From Microvirga vignae (lineage in GTDB: Bacteria > Pseudomonadota > Alphaproteobacteria > Rhizobiales > Beijerinckiaceae): a stretch of DNA of 64,000 bases. The stretch's first letter is position 1; each line of letters starts with the position of its first letter. The notes below the pieces were generated by a model. It was not told the DNA's origin and ran no database searches. It was given only the letters and a program-made list of their open reading frames with translations. The DNA lies in contig NZ_LCYG01000032.1 in assembly GCF_001017175.1 (NCBI RefSeq), positions 1 to 64,000 of the forward strand. Direction: 5' to 3'. This document shows, in pieces, positions 38,081-46,823 of this stretch. The position numbers and the translations under genes are program-made.

Positions 38081-39319
38081 TCAGAACCGATCCGCGCGAT
38101 AAGGCGACGGATCGCAGAACGGCGCCTCGCCCGTCATCATCTCGGCGAGCAGACGGCCTGAGACGGGCCCGAGCGTCAGCCCGTGATGGGCATGGCCGAA
38201 GCAGAACCACAGGCCCTGGTGGCGGGGTGCTGCGCCGATCACGGGCCGCATGTCGGGCAGGCAGGGCCTGCGCCCGAGCCACGGCTTCGGTTCGACCCGC
38301 TCACCCAAGGGGAACAGGTTGCGGGCGAGAGCCTCGGCCTGATCGAGTTGGCGGGCATCCTCCGGCGCATCGAATGCCGCAAGCTCGATACCTGTGGTGA
38401 GCCGGATGCCCTTGGTCATTGGCGTCAGCACATAGCCACCCTCGAAATCGAGAACCGGCTGGTTGAGCCTGGCCTCACCCCGGGAGCCAAAATGCATGTG
38501 ATAGCCACGCTTCACGCCGAGCGGGATGCGATAGCCGAGCGGTTTGAAGATCTGGTCGGACCATGGGCCGAGAGCAACGACCACCTGACCCGCAGCGATG
38601 GCCCCCTCCTCCGTCATCACAACCCAGTCGCTCCCGCTCTGCGCGAGAGTGCGCGCATCGCCGGAGGCAAAGCGCCCGCCTTGCTGCGTGAGCAGCGCGG
38701 CATAGCCTTTGGTGAGCGCCTCAGGATCCGACACCGTCGTAGGATCGCGCCAGTGAACGGCACCGATGGGCGCATCCAGCAGATGAGGCTCACGCGCCTT
38801 CAACTCTGCCGGGTCAAGCACATCGTAGCGAAGCCCGTATTGCTCCACGTCCTTCGCTGCAGCGAGAGCCTTCTTCCTGCCTTCAAGCGTGCGGAACGTC
38901 TCGATCCAGCCGCTGCGGCGCAGGAGATGCGTCAAGCCTGCCTTGTCGATCAGCTCATCGTGCTCCGCCACGCAATGCTCGATGAGCGGCAACATGGCAT
39001 TGGCGGCCTCCAGCAAACGCTGCGGCGAGGAGTGCAACCAGTATTGGAAGAGCCACGTGCTCATCCTGGGCAGATGCGCGAGGCGATAGCGAACCTCCGG
39101 CGAACGATTCAGGCTGTAGCGCAGCAGCGCCGAGAACTGACGCGGCATCGCGTAAGGGATAACGCTCGCGCGCTCGATGAGTCCGGCATTGCCGTAGCTC
39201 GTTTCCTCGCCGGGCGAGCGGCGGTCGACGAGGCAGACGGAGCGGCCGCGCGATTGCAGGTGAAGCGCGGCAGAGACCCCGACGATCCCTGCGCCGAGCA
39301 CGATGACGTCATAACGCAT
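38081..39319 (-). CDS. FAD-dependent D-amino-acid dehydrogenase (DadA-like)
   Basis: The 412-residue DAO-family flavoprotein starts RYDVIVLGAGIVGVSAALHLQSRGRSVCLVDRR (GxGxxG FAD site). It contains ETSYGNAGLIERASVIPYAMPR and ends with VIGAAPRHQGLWFCFGHAHHGLTLGPVSGRLLAEMMTG. These are DadA-family features; the enzyme would deaminate a D-amino acid or an N-substituted amino acid and pass electrons to the chain. It is the last gene of a minus-strand operon with an amino-acid ABC importer, only 12 bases after the permease, so its substrate is very likely the imported compound. Exact substrate unknown. Confidence 0.88.
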   Translation of the reverse strand: MRYDVIVLGAGIVGVSAALHLQSRGRSVCLVDRRSPGEETSYGNAGLIERASVIPYAMPRQFSALLRYSLNRSPEVRYRLAHLPRMSTWLFQYWLHSSPQRLLEAANAMLPLIEHCVAEHDELIDKAGLTHLLRRSGWIETFRTLEGRKKALAAAKDVEQYGLRYDVLDPAELKAREPHLLDAPIGAVHWRDPTTVSDPEALTKGYAALLTQQGGRFASGDARTLAQSGSDWVVMTEEGAIAAGQVVVALGPWSDQIFKPLGYRIPLGVKRGYHMHFGSRGEARLNQPVLDFEGGYVLTPMTKGIRLTTGIELAAFDAPEDARQLDQAEALARNLFPLGERVEPKPWLGRRPCLPDMRPVIGAAPRHQGLWFCFGHAHHGLTLGPVSGRLLAEMMTGEAPFCDPSPYRADRF

Positions 39320-39331
39320 GATGGGTGATCT

Positions 39332-40114
39332 CTACTGAGCGTTGGGATTGAGAACGGATTTCGTCATGCGACTCAGCCAAGTCGTTTGAACAGGCTGCAA
39401 TTCCCCTGCCCTCAGATGCCGTGTCAGCCGTCTCTCGAGCACAGCCCAGAGCCGCCGGATACACTCGACAATCAGGAGGTAGAGCACCGCCGCCCACAGA
39501 TAGAGCTCGAAATTGTACGAGCGCGAGAAGGCGAGCTTCGTCACGCCCATGAGGTCGTAGATCGTGACGAGAGAAGCGATGGCGCTGGCCTTGACCATGA
39601 GGATCAGCTCGTTCCCGAGCGGACGCAAAGCCACGATCATGGCTTGAGGGAAAATGACCTTCACAAAGGTGACGACCTTATGCATTCCGAGGGCTGCGGC
39701 CGCCTCCCTCTGACCTCTCGGCACGGCCTGAATGCCGCCGCGGAAAATTTCCGCCTGGTAGGCGGCCGTGTTCAGGGTGAAGGCGAGCAGCGCGCAGTAC
39801 CAAGCCTCACGGAAGAACCACCAGAGACCAAGATCCGTCCACAAGGTGCGTAGCGATCCGAGGCCGTAATAGAGCAGGAACAGCTGCGCGAGCAGCGGCG
39901 AACCGCGGAAGAAATAGACATATGCGCCCGAGAGCCATCGCAGAGCACGCCTGTTCGAGAGACGCGCGAGTCCCAGCAGAAGCCCGAGGATGCTGCCGAG
40001 CGTGAACGAGATCGCGACCAGCTGCGCAGTGACACCAACGCCTTCAAGGAAGCGCCAGCCATAGCGGTCGAGGAGATCGAGGTCGATGACAAGGCCCAGA
40101 AGATCGCGGAACAT
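39332..40114 (-). CDS. Polar-amino-acid ABC permease (HisM type)
   Basis: The 260-residue membrane protein of the His/Glu/Gln/Arg/opine family has the EAA loop EIFRGGIQAVPRGQREAAAALGMHK. YFFRGSPLLAQLFLLYYGL is the characteristic segment before it. It lies 4 bases after the partner permease and 12 before dadA. A C-terminal extension past the last helix is rich in Arg. With the second permease it should form the channel. No ATPase gene of this family is in the window. Confidence 0.9.
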   Translation of the reverse strand: MFRDLLGLVIDLDLLDRYGWRFLEGVGVTAQLVAISFTLGSILGLLLGLARLSNRRALRWLSGAYVYFFRGSPLLAQLFLLYYGLGSLRTLWTDLGLWWFFREAWYCALLAFTLNTAAYQAEIFRGGIQAVPRGQREAAAALGMHKVVTFVKVIFPQAMIVALRPLGNELILMVKASAIASLVTIYDLMGVTKLAFSRSYNFELYLWAAVLYLLIVECIRRLWAVLERRLTRHLRAGELQPVQTTWLSRMTKSVLNPNAQ

Positions 40115-40118
40115 TCTT

Positions 40119-40832
40119 CTAGCCCCTCACATGGCCGCGATTGGCGCGGCGCTCCAGGAACGTGAAGGCAAGACCCGATCCCGCCGACAGCAAAAGGTAG
40201 ATGAAGCAGGCCGTCAGATAGAACACCATCGGCTGCTTCGTGGCACCCACTGCAAGGTTCGTCTGGCGCATGATGTCGACAAGCGAGATCGTCGAGATCA
40301 GCGAGGTATCTTTGAGCAGCGTCAGCCAGTTGTTGGACAGGCCCGGCAGAGCCGCGCGCATGAGCTGCGGAAAGACAACAAGGCGGAAGGAGAGCCATTT
40401 GGAGAGGCCCAGCGCGCTTGCGGCTTCGTACTGTCCTCTCTGAATCGTGTTGAGCGCACCCATCCAGACCTCGCTGGAAAAGGCCGCAAGAACGAGGCCG
40501 AAGGCAATCACGCCGGCGAGAAAAGCATTGATCTGAATCTGGCCTTCATAGCCCATCGCCGCCATCAGGCGTTGGATGAGGATCTGCCCGCCGTAATAGA
40601 CGATGAGAAGGGTCAGCAGTTCCGGCAGTCCACGGAAGATCGTGGTAAAGACCGTGGCAGCGGCCCGCACGCGGGGGCTGCGGGAGCGCGCCATCAGCGC
40701 GACGGCGAGGCCGAGAAAAATGCCAACGGGAAGCGTGGTGAGAGCAAGCGTCAGCGTCACGAGCGTTCCCGCCGCGAGCGCGCTGCCCCAGCCGCCTTCG
40801 GAAAAGGAAAGAAGTGAAAATATATCCTGCAA
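40119..40832 (-). CDS. Polar-amino-acid ABC permease (HisQ type)
   Basis: About 237 residues. The open frame extends to 41114 but that part is the reading of the binding-protein gene in another frame, so I place the start at the TTG at 40830-40832 (LQDIFSLLSF). The EAA loop reads EVWMGALNTIQRGQYEAASALGLSKW, preceded by TIFRGLPELLTLLIVYYGGQ. An ATG start does not exist before the first helix, so TTG is the best choice. Partner of the permease downstream. Confidence 0.85.
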   Translation of the reverse strand: MQDIFSLLSFSEGGWGSALAAGTLVTLTLALTTLPVGIFLGLAVALMARSRSPRVRAAATVFTTIFRGLPELLTLLIVYYGGQILIQRLMAAMGYEGQIQINAFLAGVIAFGLVLAAFSSEVWMGALNTIQRGQYEAASALGLSKWLSFRLVVFPQLMRAALPGLSNNWLTLLKDTSLISTISLVDIMRQTNLAVGATKQPMVFYLTACFIYLLLSAGSGLAFTFLERRANRGHVRG

Positions 40833-40857
40833 TGGACCGACCTTTAAGCAGGGTTTA

Positions 40858-40893
40858 CGGAAGGCGCCAGCATGAACGAGCGGGCGCCTTCCG
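40858..40893 (-). other. Stem-loop between binding-protein and permease genes
   Basis: An 11-bp stem CGGAAGGCGCC (40858-40868) pairs with GGCGCCTTCCG (40883-40893). It lies directly after the binding-protein stop on the minus strand and before the permease start. Such loops commonly let the binding protein be made in excess of the permease. Confidence 0.75.
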
Positions 40894-40918
40894 GTGTCAT
40901 ACCAACGGTTCGAGCGTC

Positions 40919-41680
40919 TTAGTAGATGTCGAACTCGAAGTACTTGGCCTGAATCTTCTTGTAGGTGCCGTCGGCGACGATGTCCTTGATCGCCTTGTTG
41001 AACTTTTCCTTCAGCTCCTTGTCTTCCTTGCGGATAGCAATGCCGGCTTCGGAGGTCGTTCCCTCGATGTCCCCGAGCAGCTTGCAGCAATCCTTGCCGG
41101 CGTTCTTCAGCCATTCGACGAGCACGAACTTGTCGGCCACGGAAGCGTCCAGGCGGCCGTTCGCGAGATCGGCATTGGCCTCATCCTGCGTCGGATAGAG
41201 CTTCGCGGAAGCACCGGCCTTGCCGTAGGTTTCCTCGGCATAGATGGCCTGGGTAGTGGAGGACTGGGCGCCGACGCTCTTGCCCTTCATGGAGGCGGCC
41301 GTCGTGTCCTTGATCGGCGAATCCTTCGGCACGGCGACGGAGAGCGGCGTGCGGTAATAGCGGTCGGTGAAGTCGATCTGCTTCTTGCGCTCTTCCGTGA
41401 TCGTCATCGAAGCGACGATGGCGTCATATTTCTTGGCGAGCAGTGCCGGAATGATGCCGTCCCAATCCTGGGCGACGATGGTGCACTTCACCTGCATCTT
41501 CTCGCAGAGAGCATTGGCGATATCGATGTCGAAGCCCTGGAGCTTGTTGTTGGAATCCATGAAGTTGAAGGGTGGATAGGCGCCTTCCGAGGCGATCACG
41601 ATTTCCTTCTTCTCCTGGGCGGACGCCAGGGACGTCATGCTCAGGATGCAGATGCCTGCTGCAAGAAGCGTCTTGTACAT
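40919..41680 (-). CDS. Polar-amino-acid ABC solute-binding protein (HisJ/LAO type)
   Basis: The 253-residue periplasmic protein has a signal peptide (MYKTLLAAGICILSMTSLASA-Q). Family 3 SBP motifs are clear: EGAYPPFNFMDSNNKLQGFDIDIANALCEKM, DGIIPALLAKKYDAIVASMTITEERKKQIDFTDRYY and DLANGRLDASVADKFVL. The closest functional classes are lysine/arginine/ornithine, histidine and opine binders. It is the second gene of the RpiR-SBP-permease-permease-DadA set. Confidence 0.92.
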   Translation of the reverse strand: MYKTLLAAGICILSMTSLASAQEKKEIVIASEGAYPPFNFMDSNNKLQGFDIDIANALCEKMQVKCTIVAQDWDGIIPALLAKKYDAIVASMTITEERKKQIDFTDRYYRTPLSVAVPKDSPIKDTTAASMKGKSVGAQSSTTQAIYAEETYGKAGASAKLYPTQDEANADLANGRLDASVADKFVLVEWLKNAGKDCCKLLGDIEGTTSEAGIAIRKEDKELKEKFNKAIKDIVADGTYKKIQAKYFEFDIY

Positions 41681-41730
41681 TCTTGTACCCTCTGTTGTTT
41701 CGACCTGTCAGGTCCTCTCCACGCCAGCCC

Positions 41731-42594
41731 TTACGGATGCTCCGTATAGCCGACGAATTCGTGATAAAGCGCGGCCGTGGCATTCAGCCGCTCCTCGACC
41801 TTCGGGCCGAGCTCATTGAATATCGCGTTCAGCAAAAGATGCACCAGGGAGAGCATCGGCGCCGTCGACTCCCAGAACAGGTTCAGGTCCGTGGGAATGC
41901 GGAACACCTCGCTGGTGCAATCGTCCGCCCAGTTGCAATAGGCGTCCGTCACCAGGGTGACCGGGATGCCGCGTTCATGCGCCTTGCGCGCCAACAGCTT
42001 GGCCTGCCGCGAGTAGCGGCGCGCCTCGAACATCACGAGGGCGGACCCGCCATCGCCGCCGAGGATCGCGTCACCGAAATGGCCGGAGGCCCCGTCCAGC
42101 AATTGCACCCCATCGCGCAGGTATTGGAGATTGTGGGCAAGGGAGGCAGCGAGCCCCCTCTCCGTCTGAAAACCGGCGACATAGACCCGAGGGACTGTCG
42201 CCAAACGCCGGCTGACTGTCTGAAAGGCGGCCGACTGAGCATATTCGTAAACCCGGACGAGGGCGCCGACCTCCAGCTCGAAGCTCTTGGTGAGCTCCCC
42301 CATGTCCTGCCGGCTGCGCTTCTGGAACTCTTTCAGCCGATCCCCGATGAGCCAGGGGCTTCCCCCCAGATCCGTCCGCAGATGATCCTTGAGATCCTTC
42401 AGATGTCGATAGCCGATGGAGCGGCAGAAACGCCCCACGGTCAGCTCGCTGACACCGATCTTGTGGGCGATCGAGGCCGAGGTTTCAAAGGGGAGATCGT
42501 TCAGGTTCGCAAGCATGTAGCTGGCCACCGCCCTGCCGGACGCGGTCGCCGTATTCAGGCTCTCTTCCAGGCGCTGCTTCACGTGCTGGCTCAC
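41731..42594 (-). CDS. RpiR-family regulator with SIS domain
   Basis: About 287 residues from a GTG at 42592-42594 behind CGGAGGGATTTC; a longer reading to 42642 lacks a site. The N-terminal HTH is ASIAHKIGVSELTVGRFCRSIGYRHLKDLKDHLR. The C-terminal SIS domain (about 110-250) includes RVYVAGFQTERGLAASLAHNLQYL and GGSALVMFEARRYSRQAKLLARKAHERGIPVTLVTDAY. SIS domains usually bind phosphosugars, so control of an amino-acid importer is unusual but recurrent for this operon layout. It is 50 bases from the binding-protein gene and probably leads the operon. Confidence 0.88.
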   Translation of the reverse strand: MSQHVKQRLEESLNTATASGRAVASYMLANLNDLPFETSASIAHKIGVSELTVGRFCRSIGYRHLKDLKDHLRTDLGGSPWLIGDRLKEFQKRSRQDMGELTKSFELEVGALVRVYEYAQSAAFQTVSRRLATVPRVYVAGFQTERGLAASLAHNLQYLRDGVQLLDGASGHFGDAILGGDGGSALVMFEARRYSRQAKLLARKAHERGIPVTLVTDAYCNWADDCTSEVFRIPTDLNLFWESTAPMLSLVHLLLNAIFNELGPKVEERLNATAALYHEFVGYTEHP

Positions 42595-42893
42595 GAAATC
42601 CCTCCGCGCGGCTATTAAGACAGCTCTCTGACATAAAAGCAATCGGTGCTATTTTTCTGTCCAACGTGACACAAGCGAAAGGCTTTGGACCCCCGACAGT
42701 CGAACACAAGCTTGAATGATATGACATTTAAATGCACTGTATTCAGTCTAACAGAGCATTCCTGCCGACAAAGAATCCTCAAACAACTGTCAGCGAGATG
42801 TAAAATCTGCGGAATAATTCCTTATTCTATTGTCTATCTCGGTACGTTCCGCCTATAGAATTAAGTTCAGTTAAGGTTGCGTGGCGCTACTCG

Positions 42894-44411
42894 ATGAAAC
42901 GTCTGTTCTCAGAAATATTTCTGAACATAGTTGCAGGCATCATCGCGTTGAGCATCCTTGCAATTTCAGCCTACACTCTGTGGATCGACCGCTTGGACAC
43001 ATGGCAGGAAGCGGAACGGTCATCCCGCAACGTGCTGACCGCCATCGCGCGCGACCTCACCAGTGACCTCGAGCTGCTGGATCTGTCATTGAAGGGGGTC
43101 ATGGAGGCGCGGCGCACCGTCGACTTCCAGAAACTTGCGCCCGATATTCAGTACCGGCTGCTGTTCGATCGTGCAGCCTCGGCAACCTTCATGGGATCCC
43201 TCCTGGTTGTCAACGCGGCCGGTGGTCTCTTGGCGGATGCAGGTCCGGTTATTGCACCTCGTAATCTGAACGTCGCCGACCGCGACTATTTCAAGATTCA
43301 CAAAGAGAACAATCACATCGGCCTGTACGTCAGCCGCCCCTTCAAGAGCAAAATCCGAAAGGACGATTTCAGCATCGGCATCAGTCGCCGGCTCTCTCAC
43401 CCCGATGGCAGCTTTGAAGGCGTGGTGATGGGGTCGATGCCCCTGTCCGACATCGATCAGCTGTTCAGAGACCTGAGCCTCGGCCAGGAGGGGACCATCA
43501 ATCTCTTTCGCAGCGACGGCATCCTGCTGACCCGGCACCCCTTTGATGCAAGCCAGGTCAATCAGGATTTTGGCGGCTCCCCGCATGTGCAGCGCCTCTT
43601 GCAGGGGAAATCTGGAACCTTCGATTCCATCTCCCCCATCGATGGCGTGCGCCGCATCATCTCTTTTGAGCGGCTGGACAGGTATCCTCTCGTTCTGACG
43701 GTCGCCTTATCCGTGGACGAGATCTTTGCGACCTGGAGACGAAAGGCCCTCGTTCTGGGCCTTATCACGGCAGCGCTTTGCTCTGCTGTCGTGGGGCTGA
43801 CATTTCTCTTCCAGAGCGAGTTGCGACGCCGCACGAGGGCCGAGACCAAGCTCAGAAGAATAGCCAGAACAGACGATCTATCGGGGCTGCCGAACCGCCG
43901 CGGCTTTCGGGAGGCGTTCGAGCGCGAGTGGCGTCAGGCGATTCGCGCGGGCTCATCGCTCTCGTTGCTGTATGTCGATGTCGACTGGTTCAAAAGCTTC
44001 AATGACCGGTATGGTCACGGAAGGGGCGACGAAGTGCTCCGCACGATTGCCGGTACGCTCGATGCCAATATTCGTCGTCCGCGGGATGTCGCCGCCCGTC
44101 ACGGCGGTGAAGAATTCGCCGTCGTCCTCCCTGAGACCGATTTGGAGGGCGCCCGGATGATTGCCGAGAACATCCGCAAGGCCATCCTGGCACTTGGCAT
44201 TGTTCATGAGGGCAGCCCATACCAGCTCGTGACAGTCAGTATCGGGGTCGCCTCGGCCAAGCCTTCACGAGGAAGCAATGGCTCATATCTGCAAGAGGCA
44301 TCAGATAGAGCTCTCTACGAAGCCAAGGCAGCAGGCCGAAACTGCATTCATGAATCTGCCGCAAATGAGATCGACGCGCCTAAGCGGCAACTTCAGGATG
44401 TCACTTCCTGA
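42894..44411 (+). CDS. Membrane diguanylate cyclase (dCache-GGDEF)
   Basis: The 505-residue protein has two membrane helices: LNIVAGIIALSILAISAYTLWI near the N-terminus and ALVLGLITAALCSAVVGLTFLF at about residue 285. Between them is a periplasmic Cache sensor (LVVNAAGGLLADAGPV, RDYFKIH). The C-terminal GGDEF domain (about 320-485) has DDLSGLPNRRGF, DVDWFKSFNDRYGHGRGDEVL and the active site as GGEEF at about 404. An inhibitory RxxD (RPRD) lies five residues before it, so product feedback is expected. It makes cyclic di-GMP. The upstream 300-base gap is AT-rich. Confidence 0.93.
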   Translation: MKRLFSEIFLNIVAGIIALSILAISAYTLWIDRLDTWQEAERSSRNVLTAIARDLTSDLELLDLSLKGVMEARRTVDFQKLAPDIQYRLLFDRAASATFMGSLLVVNAAGGLLADAGPVIAPRNLNVADRDYFKIHKENNHIGLYVSRPFKSKIRKDDFSIGISRRLSHPDGSFEGVVMGSMPLSDIDQLFRDLSLGQEGTINLFRSDGILLTRHPFDASQVNQDFGGSPHVQRLLQGKSGTFDSISPIDGVRRIISFERLDRYPLVLTVALSVDEIFATWRRKALVLGLITAALCSAVVGLTFLFQSELRRRTRAETKLRRIARTDDLSGLPNRRGFREAFEREWRQAIRAGSSLSLLYVDVDWFKSFNDRYGHGRGDEVLRTIAGTLDANIRRPRDVAARHGGEEFAVVLPETDLEGARMIAENIRKAILALGIVHEGSPYQLVTVSIGVASAKPSRGSNGSYLQEASDRALYEAKAAGRNCIHESAANEIDAPKRQLQDVTS

Positions 44412-44965
44412 GGCTGAGCCTGTCGACCACTCTTCCAAGACAGCGTTGCTAAGAAGTCCTCGGACGCTCCAGCGCAGGCTCTCAGCCTTTTAGATGTTAT
44501 GGGGCACCCGAGAACTCCACCACGTCCCTGTTAAAGAGATGTAGAGTTTGCCAGAAAGTTCAGGATTGAGGAGCGTAGAAACAGCCAGCTGCGGCGGAGG
44601 TCACCCCACAATTAAAAGCGGTATCACTCTCGATCTTCGGCACCGGACACGCGTCAGCCTTATGCCTGACCATTCACAATTCGGTACTCTGCAATGGACT
44701 TGGTCGAGTGACATTCTGAATGCTGGGTCTGACCCGCTTGGCTGACGCTAGCAATTGATCGCCTCAGCCACATTTTGGACCTTATCAACACTACCGAACT
44801 ACGCTGCGCGGGCAGAGGTCGTGCTCTGCCCGGCAACTACGAGGCACCTTGCCGGAACCCACTGACTTCGGAGCAGGCATATGTTGGACCGGCGGGATCC
44901 CAGGGTCGGTGCACAATCTCCCGGTTGGACGGACATTGTTCCGGCCGCACGATGTTTGCTGAGGC
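44412..44965. other. Intergenic region with one strong hairpin, no gene seen
   Basis: About 550 bases without convincing coding character. The only structure found is a perfect 9-bp stem CGGGCAGAG-GTCGTG-CTCTGCCCG (44809-44832), 134 bases beyond the stop of the minus-strand FMN reductase. It may be a remote terminator or a fragment of a lost element. Confidence 0.45.
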
Positions 44966-45541
44966 TCAGGCCGCACGCGCCATCTTCAGGGCGTTCGCCC
45001 ACCAGACGAGTTCGTCGAGCATGGCTTTGACATTCGGCTCAAGGTGTGCAAGCTCGGTGAGGCTCTTGCCCTGCTGGAATGTGGCGATGAAATCTGCACC
45101 CTGAATGTGCACGCCCGTGCGGGTCGGAGCCATCTGTAGCTCAATCGCTATGGTGCGCAGGTGCTCGACGGCACGCGCCGCCCCAACGCTACCGTAGCCG
45201 ACAACAGCAGCGGGTTTGCGGTTCCATTCGGGATACGAGAAGTCGAGGGCGTTCTTCAGCGAAGCATTGATCGAACGGTTGTACTCGGGGGTGACGAAGA
45301 TGTAGCCATCGAACTCGGCCACCTTCTTCTGCCACCGCTGCCCGACCTCGTCCTCCGTCGGCACCCAGGCATTCGAGGCTTTTTCATTGAAGAAAGGCAA
45401 CGGGAAGTCCCGCAGGTCGACAAGCTCGACGTCCATGTCGGACCGCTTGGAAGCGGTATCATAGATCCACTGGGCGGGCTTGATGCCGTAGCGCACGTCA
45501 CGGGTGCTGCCGATGATGATCGCGATCTTGGGGATTGCCAT
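44966..45541 (-). CDS. NADPH-dependent FMN reductase family protein
   Basis: The 191-residue flavodoxin-like protein starts MAIPKIAIIIGSTRDVRYGIKPAQWI (FMN phosphate loop GSTR). It contains the typical FVTPEYNRSINASLKNALDFSYPEWNRKPAAVVGYGSVG. Such proteins reduce FMN, quinones or azo/chromate compounds. It is the left member of a group of redox genes on the minus strand (with pirin and DoxX). The substrate is not predictable. Confidence 0.92.
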   Translation of the reverse strand: MAIPKIAIIIGSTRDVRYGIKPAQWIYDTASKRSDMDVELVDLRDFPLPFFNEKASNAWVPTEDEVGQRWQKKVAEFDGYIFVTPEYNRSINASLKNALDFSYPEWNRKPAAVVGYGSVGAARAVEHLRTIAIELQMAPTRTGVHIQGADFIATFQQGKSLTELAHLEPNVKAMLDELVWWANALKMARAA

Positions 45542-45622
45542 GAAGAATTTCCTGTGGTTGCGGAACTGGTTCGGTTCTCGGGTTGCCAGATTTGATGGAA
45601 GTTTTGAGCCCGCTTCGGGCCC

Positions 45623-46531
45623 CTAGCGGAACACAGGAGTTGATCCTGATGCGGTGCGCCGATTGCCGGCTGCCCTCAGTCGCTCGCCCAGTTCCTCGAT
45701 GCGACGCTCACCCGCCGCCAGGGCCTGCGCCGACGTATGGACCGAGTAGTAGCCGAGGTGGAGATCATGTGGATGCGGGACGGCCGATCCGAGCACGAAG
45801 GTTGTGCCAGAGCCTTCGCCCCCCTGAAGCATGATGGGGGCCTCACCCGCCTCGAAGATCGCCATGTCGCCCTTGGAGAGTTGCTCGCTGGCCAGCAGAC
45901 CGCCCTTTGCCACCGCCACCCAGGCGACCGAATGGCCCGCAGGCGGCTCATAGGTCCAGCGTTCACCGGGCTTCAAGGTCACGAGCAGGTAGTTGATCCC
46001 GCCCGGTGCCCGCACGGGGCTGGCCGTCCCGCCATAGGCGCCAACGATGACGTGCGCGGGACCGGCACGCGCCATGGCGTCGGCCTCAATGTACTGGCTC
46101 TCCGGCTCCCCGTTCTCGAGTTCGGGGGGCAGCGCGACCCAAAGCTGGAACCCCTGGACCGTGGCGGATGCACCGGCCGAAAGCTCCTGGCCGTGCCAGA
46201 CGCCGCCGCCGGCCCGCATCCACTCGACACCGCCATAGCCGATCGTGCCATGCCCGGCCTCGGGATCGTCGAAGGTGACATCGCCGTCGGTGAACACCGT
46301 GACGGTGGCGATGCCCGAATGGGGATGGATCGACATGCCCCTGCTCATGGCGCGCATGTCGGCCTCGAACAGGTCGAGGAACACGAACGGCTTCAGATGC
46401 TCGCCCAGGTCCGACGGGCTCATCAGGCGCACGATGGGACCGTGGCCGCGACCGCGGGTCCGGTGGACCATCTTGCGGGAGGACGGGGCGAGGGTTGGCG
46501 GGGCTGCTTCTCGAATAGCTGTTGCCGACAT
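45623..46531 (-). CDS. Pirin family protein
   Basis: The 302-residue bicupin has the N-terminal pirin signature FLDLFEADMRAMSRGMSIHPHSGIATVTVFTDGDVTFDD, giving two metal-ligand His. The usual H-S-E motif is GGGVWHGQEL here: the third His remains, but the Glu ligand of human pirin is replaced by Gln. Bacterial pirins of this kind include quercetin dioxygenase-like enzymes. It follows the DoxX gene and precedes the FMN reductase on the same strand, suggesting an oxidant/electrophile response unit under the divergent LysR. Confidence 0.88.
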   Translation of the reverse strand: MSATAIREAAPPTLAPSSRKMVHRTRGRGHGPIVRLMSPSDLGEHLKPFVFLDLFEADMRAMSRGMSIHPHSGIATVTVFTDGDVTFDDPEAGHGTIGYGGVEWMRAGGGVWHGQELSAGASATVQGFQLWVALPPELENGEPESQYIEADAMARAGPAHVIVGAYGGTASPVRAPGGINYLLVTLKPGERWTYEPPAGHSVAWVAVAKGGLLASEQLSKGDMAIFEAGEAPIMLQGGEGSGTTFVLGSAVPHPHDLHLGYYSVHTSAQALAAGERRIEELGERLRAAGNRRTASGSTPVFR

Positions 46532-46823
46532 CGGTAATTCTCCTTCTCCGTTGCGCTCAGCGTGACCCGCCTGGGATCGATGGAGGAAGTCTCAGTGGCT
46601 GGCCGTCGGGAACCTCGATCGGCTGGAACCCTCTGGTGTCCCCAAAATCCTGGTCCGTGACCGGCGAGGGCGGGCGGGGGAACCCGATGGCGCGACCGAG
46701 CTCACTCCTATGGCATCCGGCGAGCCCAACGACGCCGAGTGAGAAATCAGAACCAGGCAGCCTTGATGGCGCCGCGATGCCTGTCGGCCTGGATAGCGGG
46801 CCGTTTCCATGCGCAGCCCCATC
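46532..46823. other. Gap between pirin and DoxX genes, no gene seen
   Basis: About 290 bases between two minus-strand genes contain overlapping open frames on both strands. None resembles a known protein. The long plus-strand frame reaching 47046 is antisense to the DoxX gene and is rejected. Confidence 0.4.

Noticed and set aside
40833..41114. Extension of the HisQ-type permease into the binding-protein gene
   Set aside because: That stretch is the binding-protein coding sequence in another frame; the permease starts at 40832.
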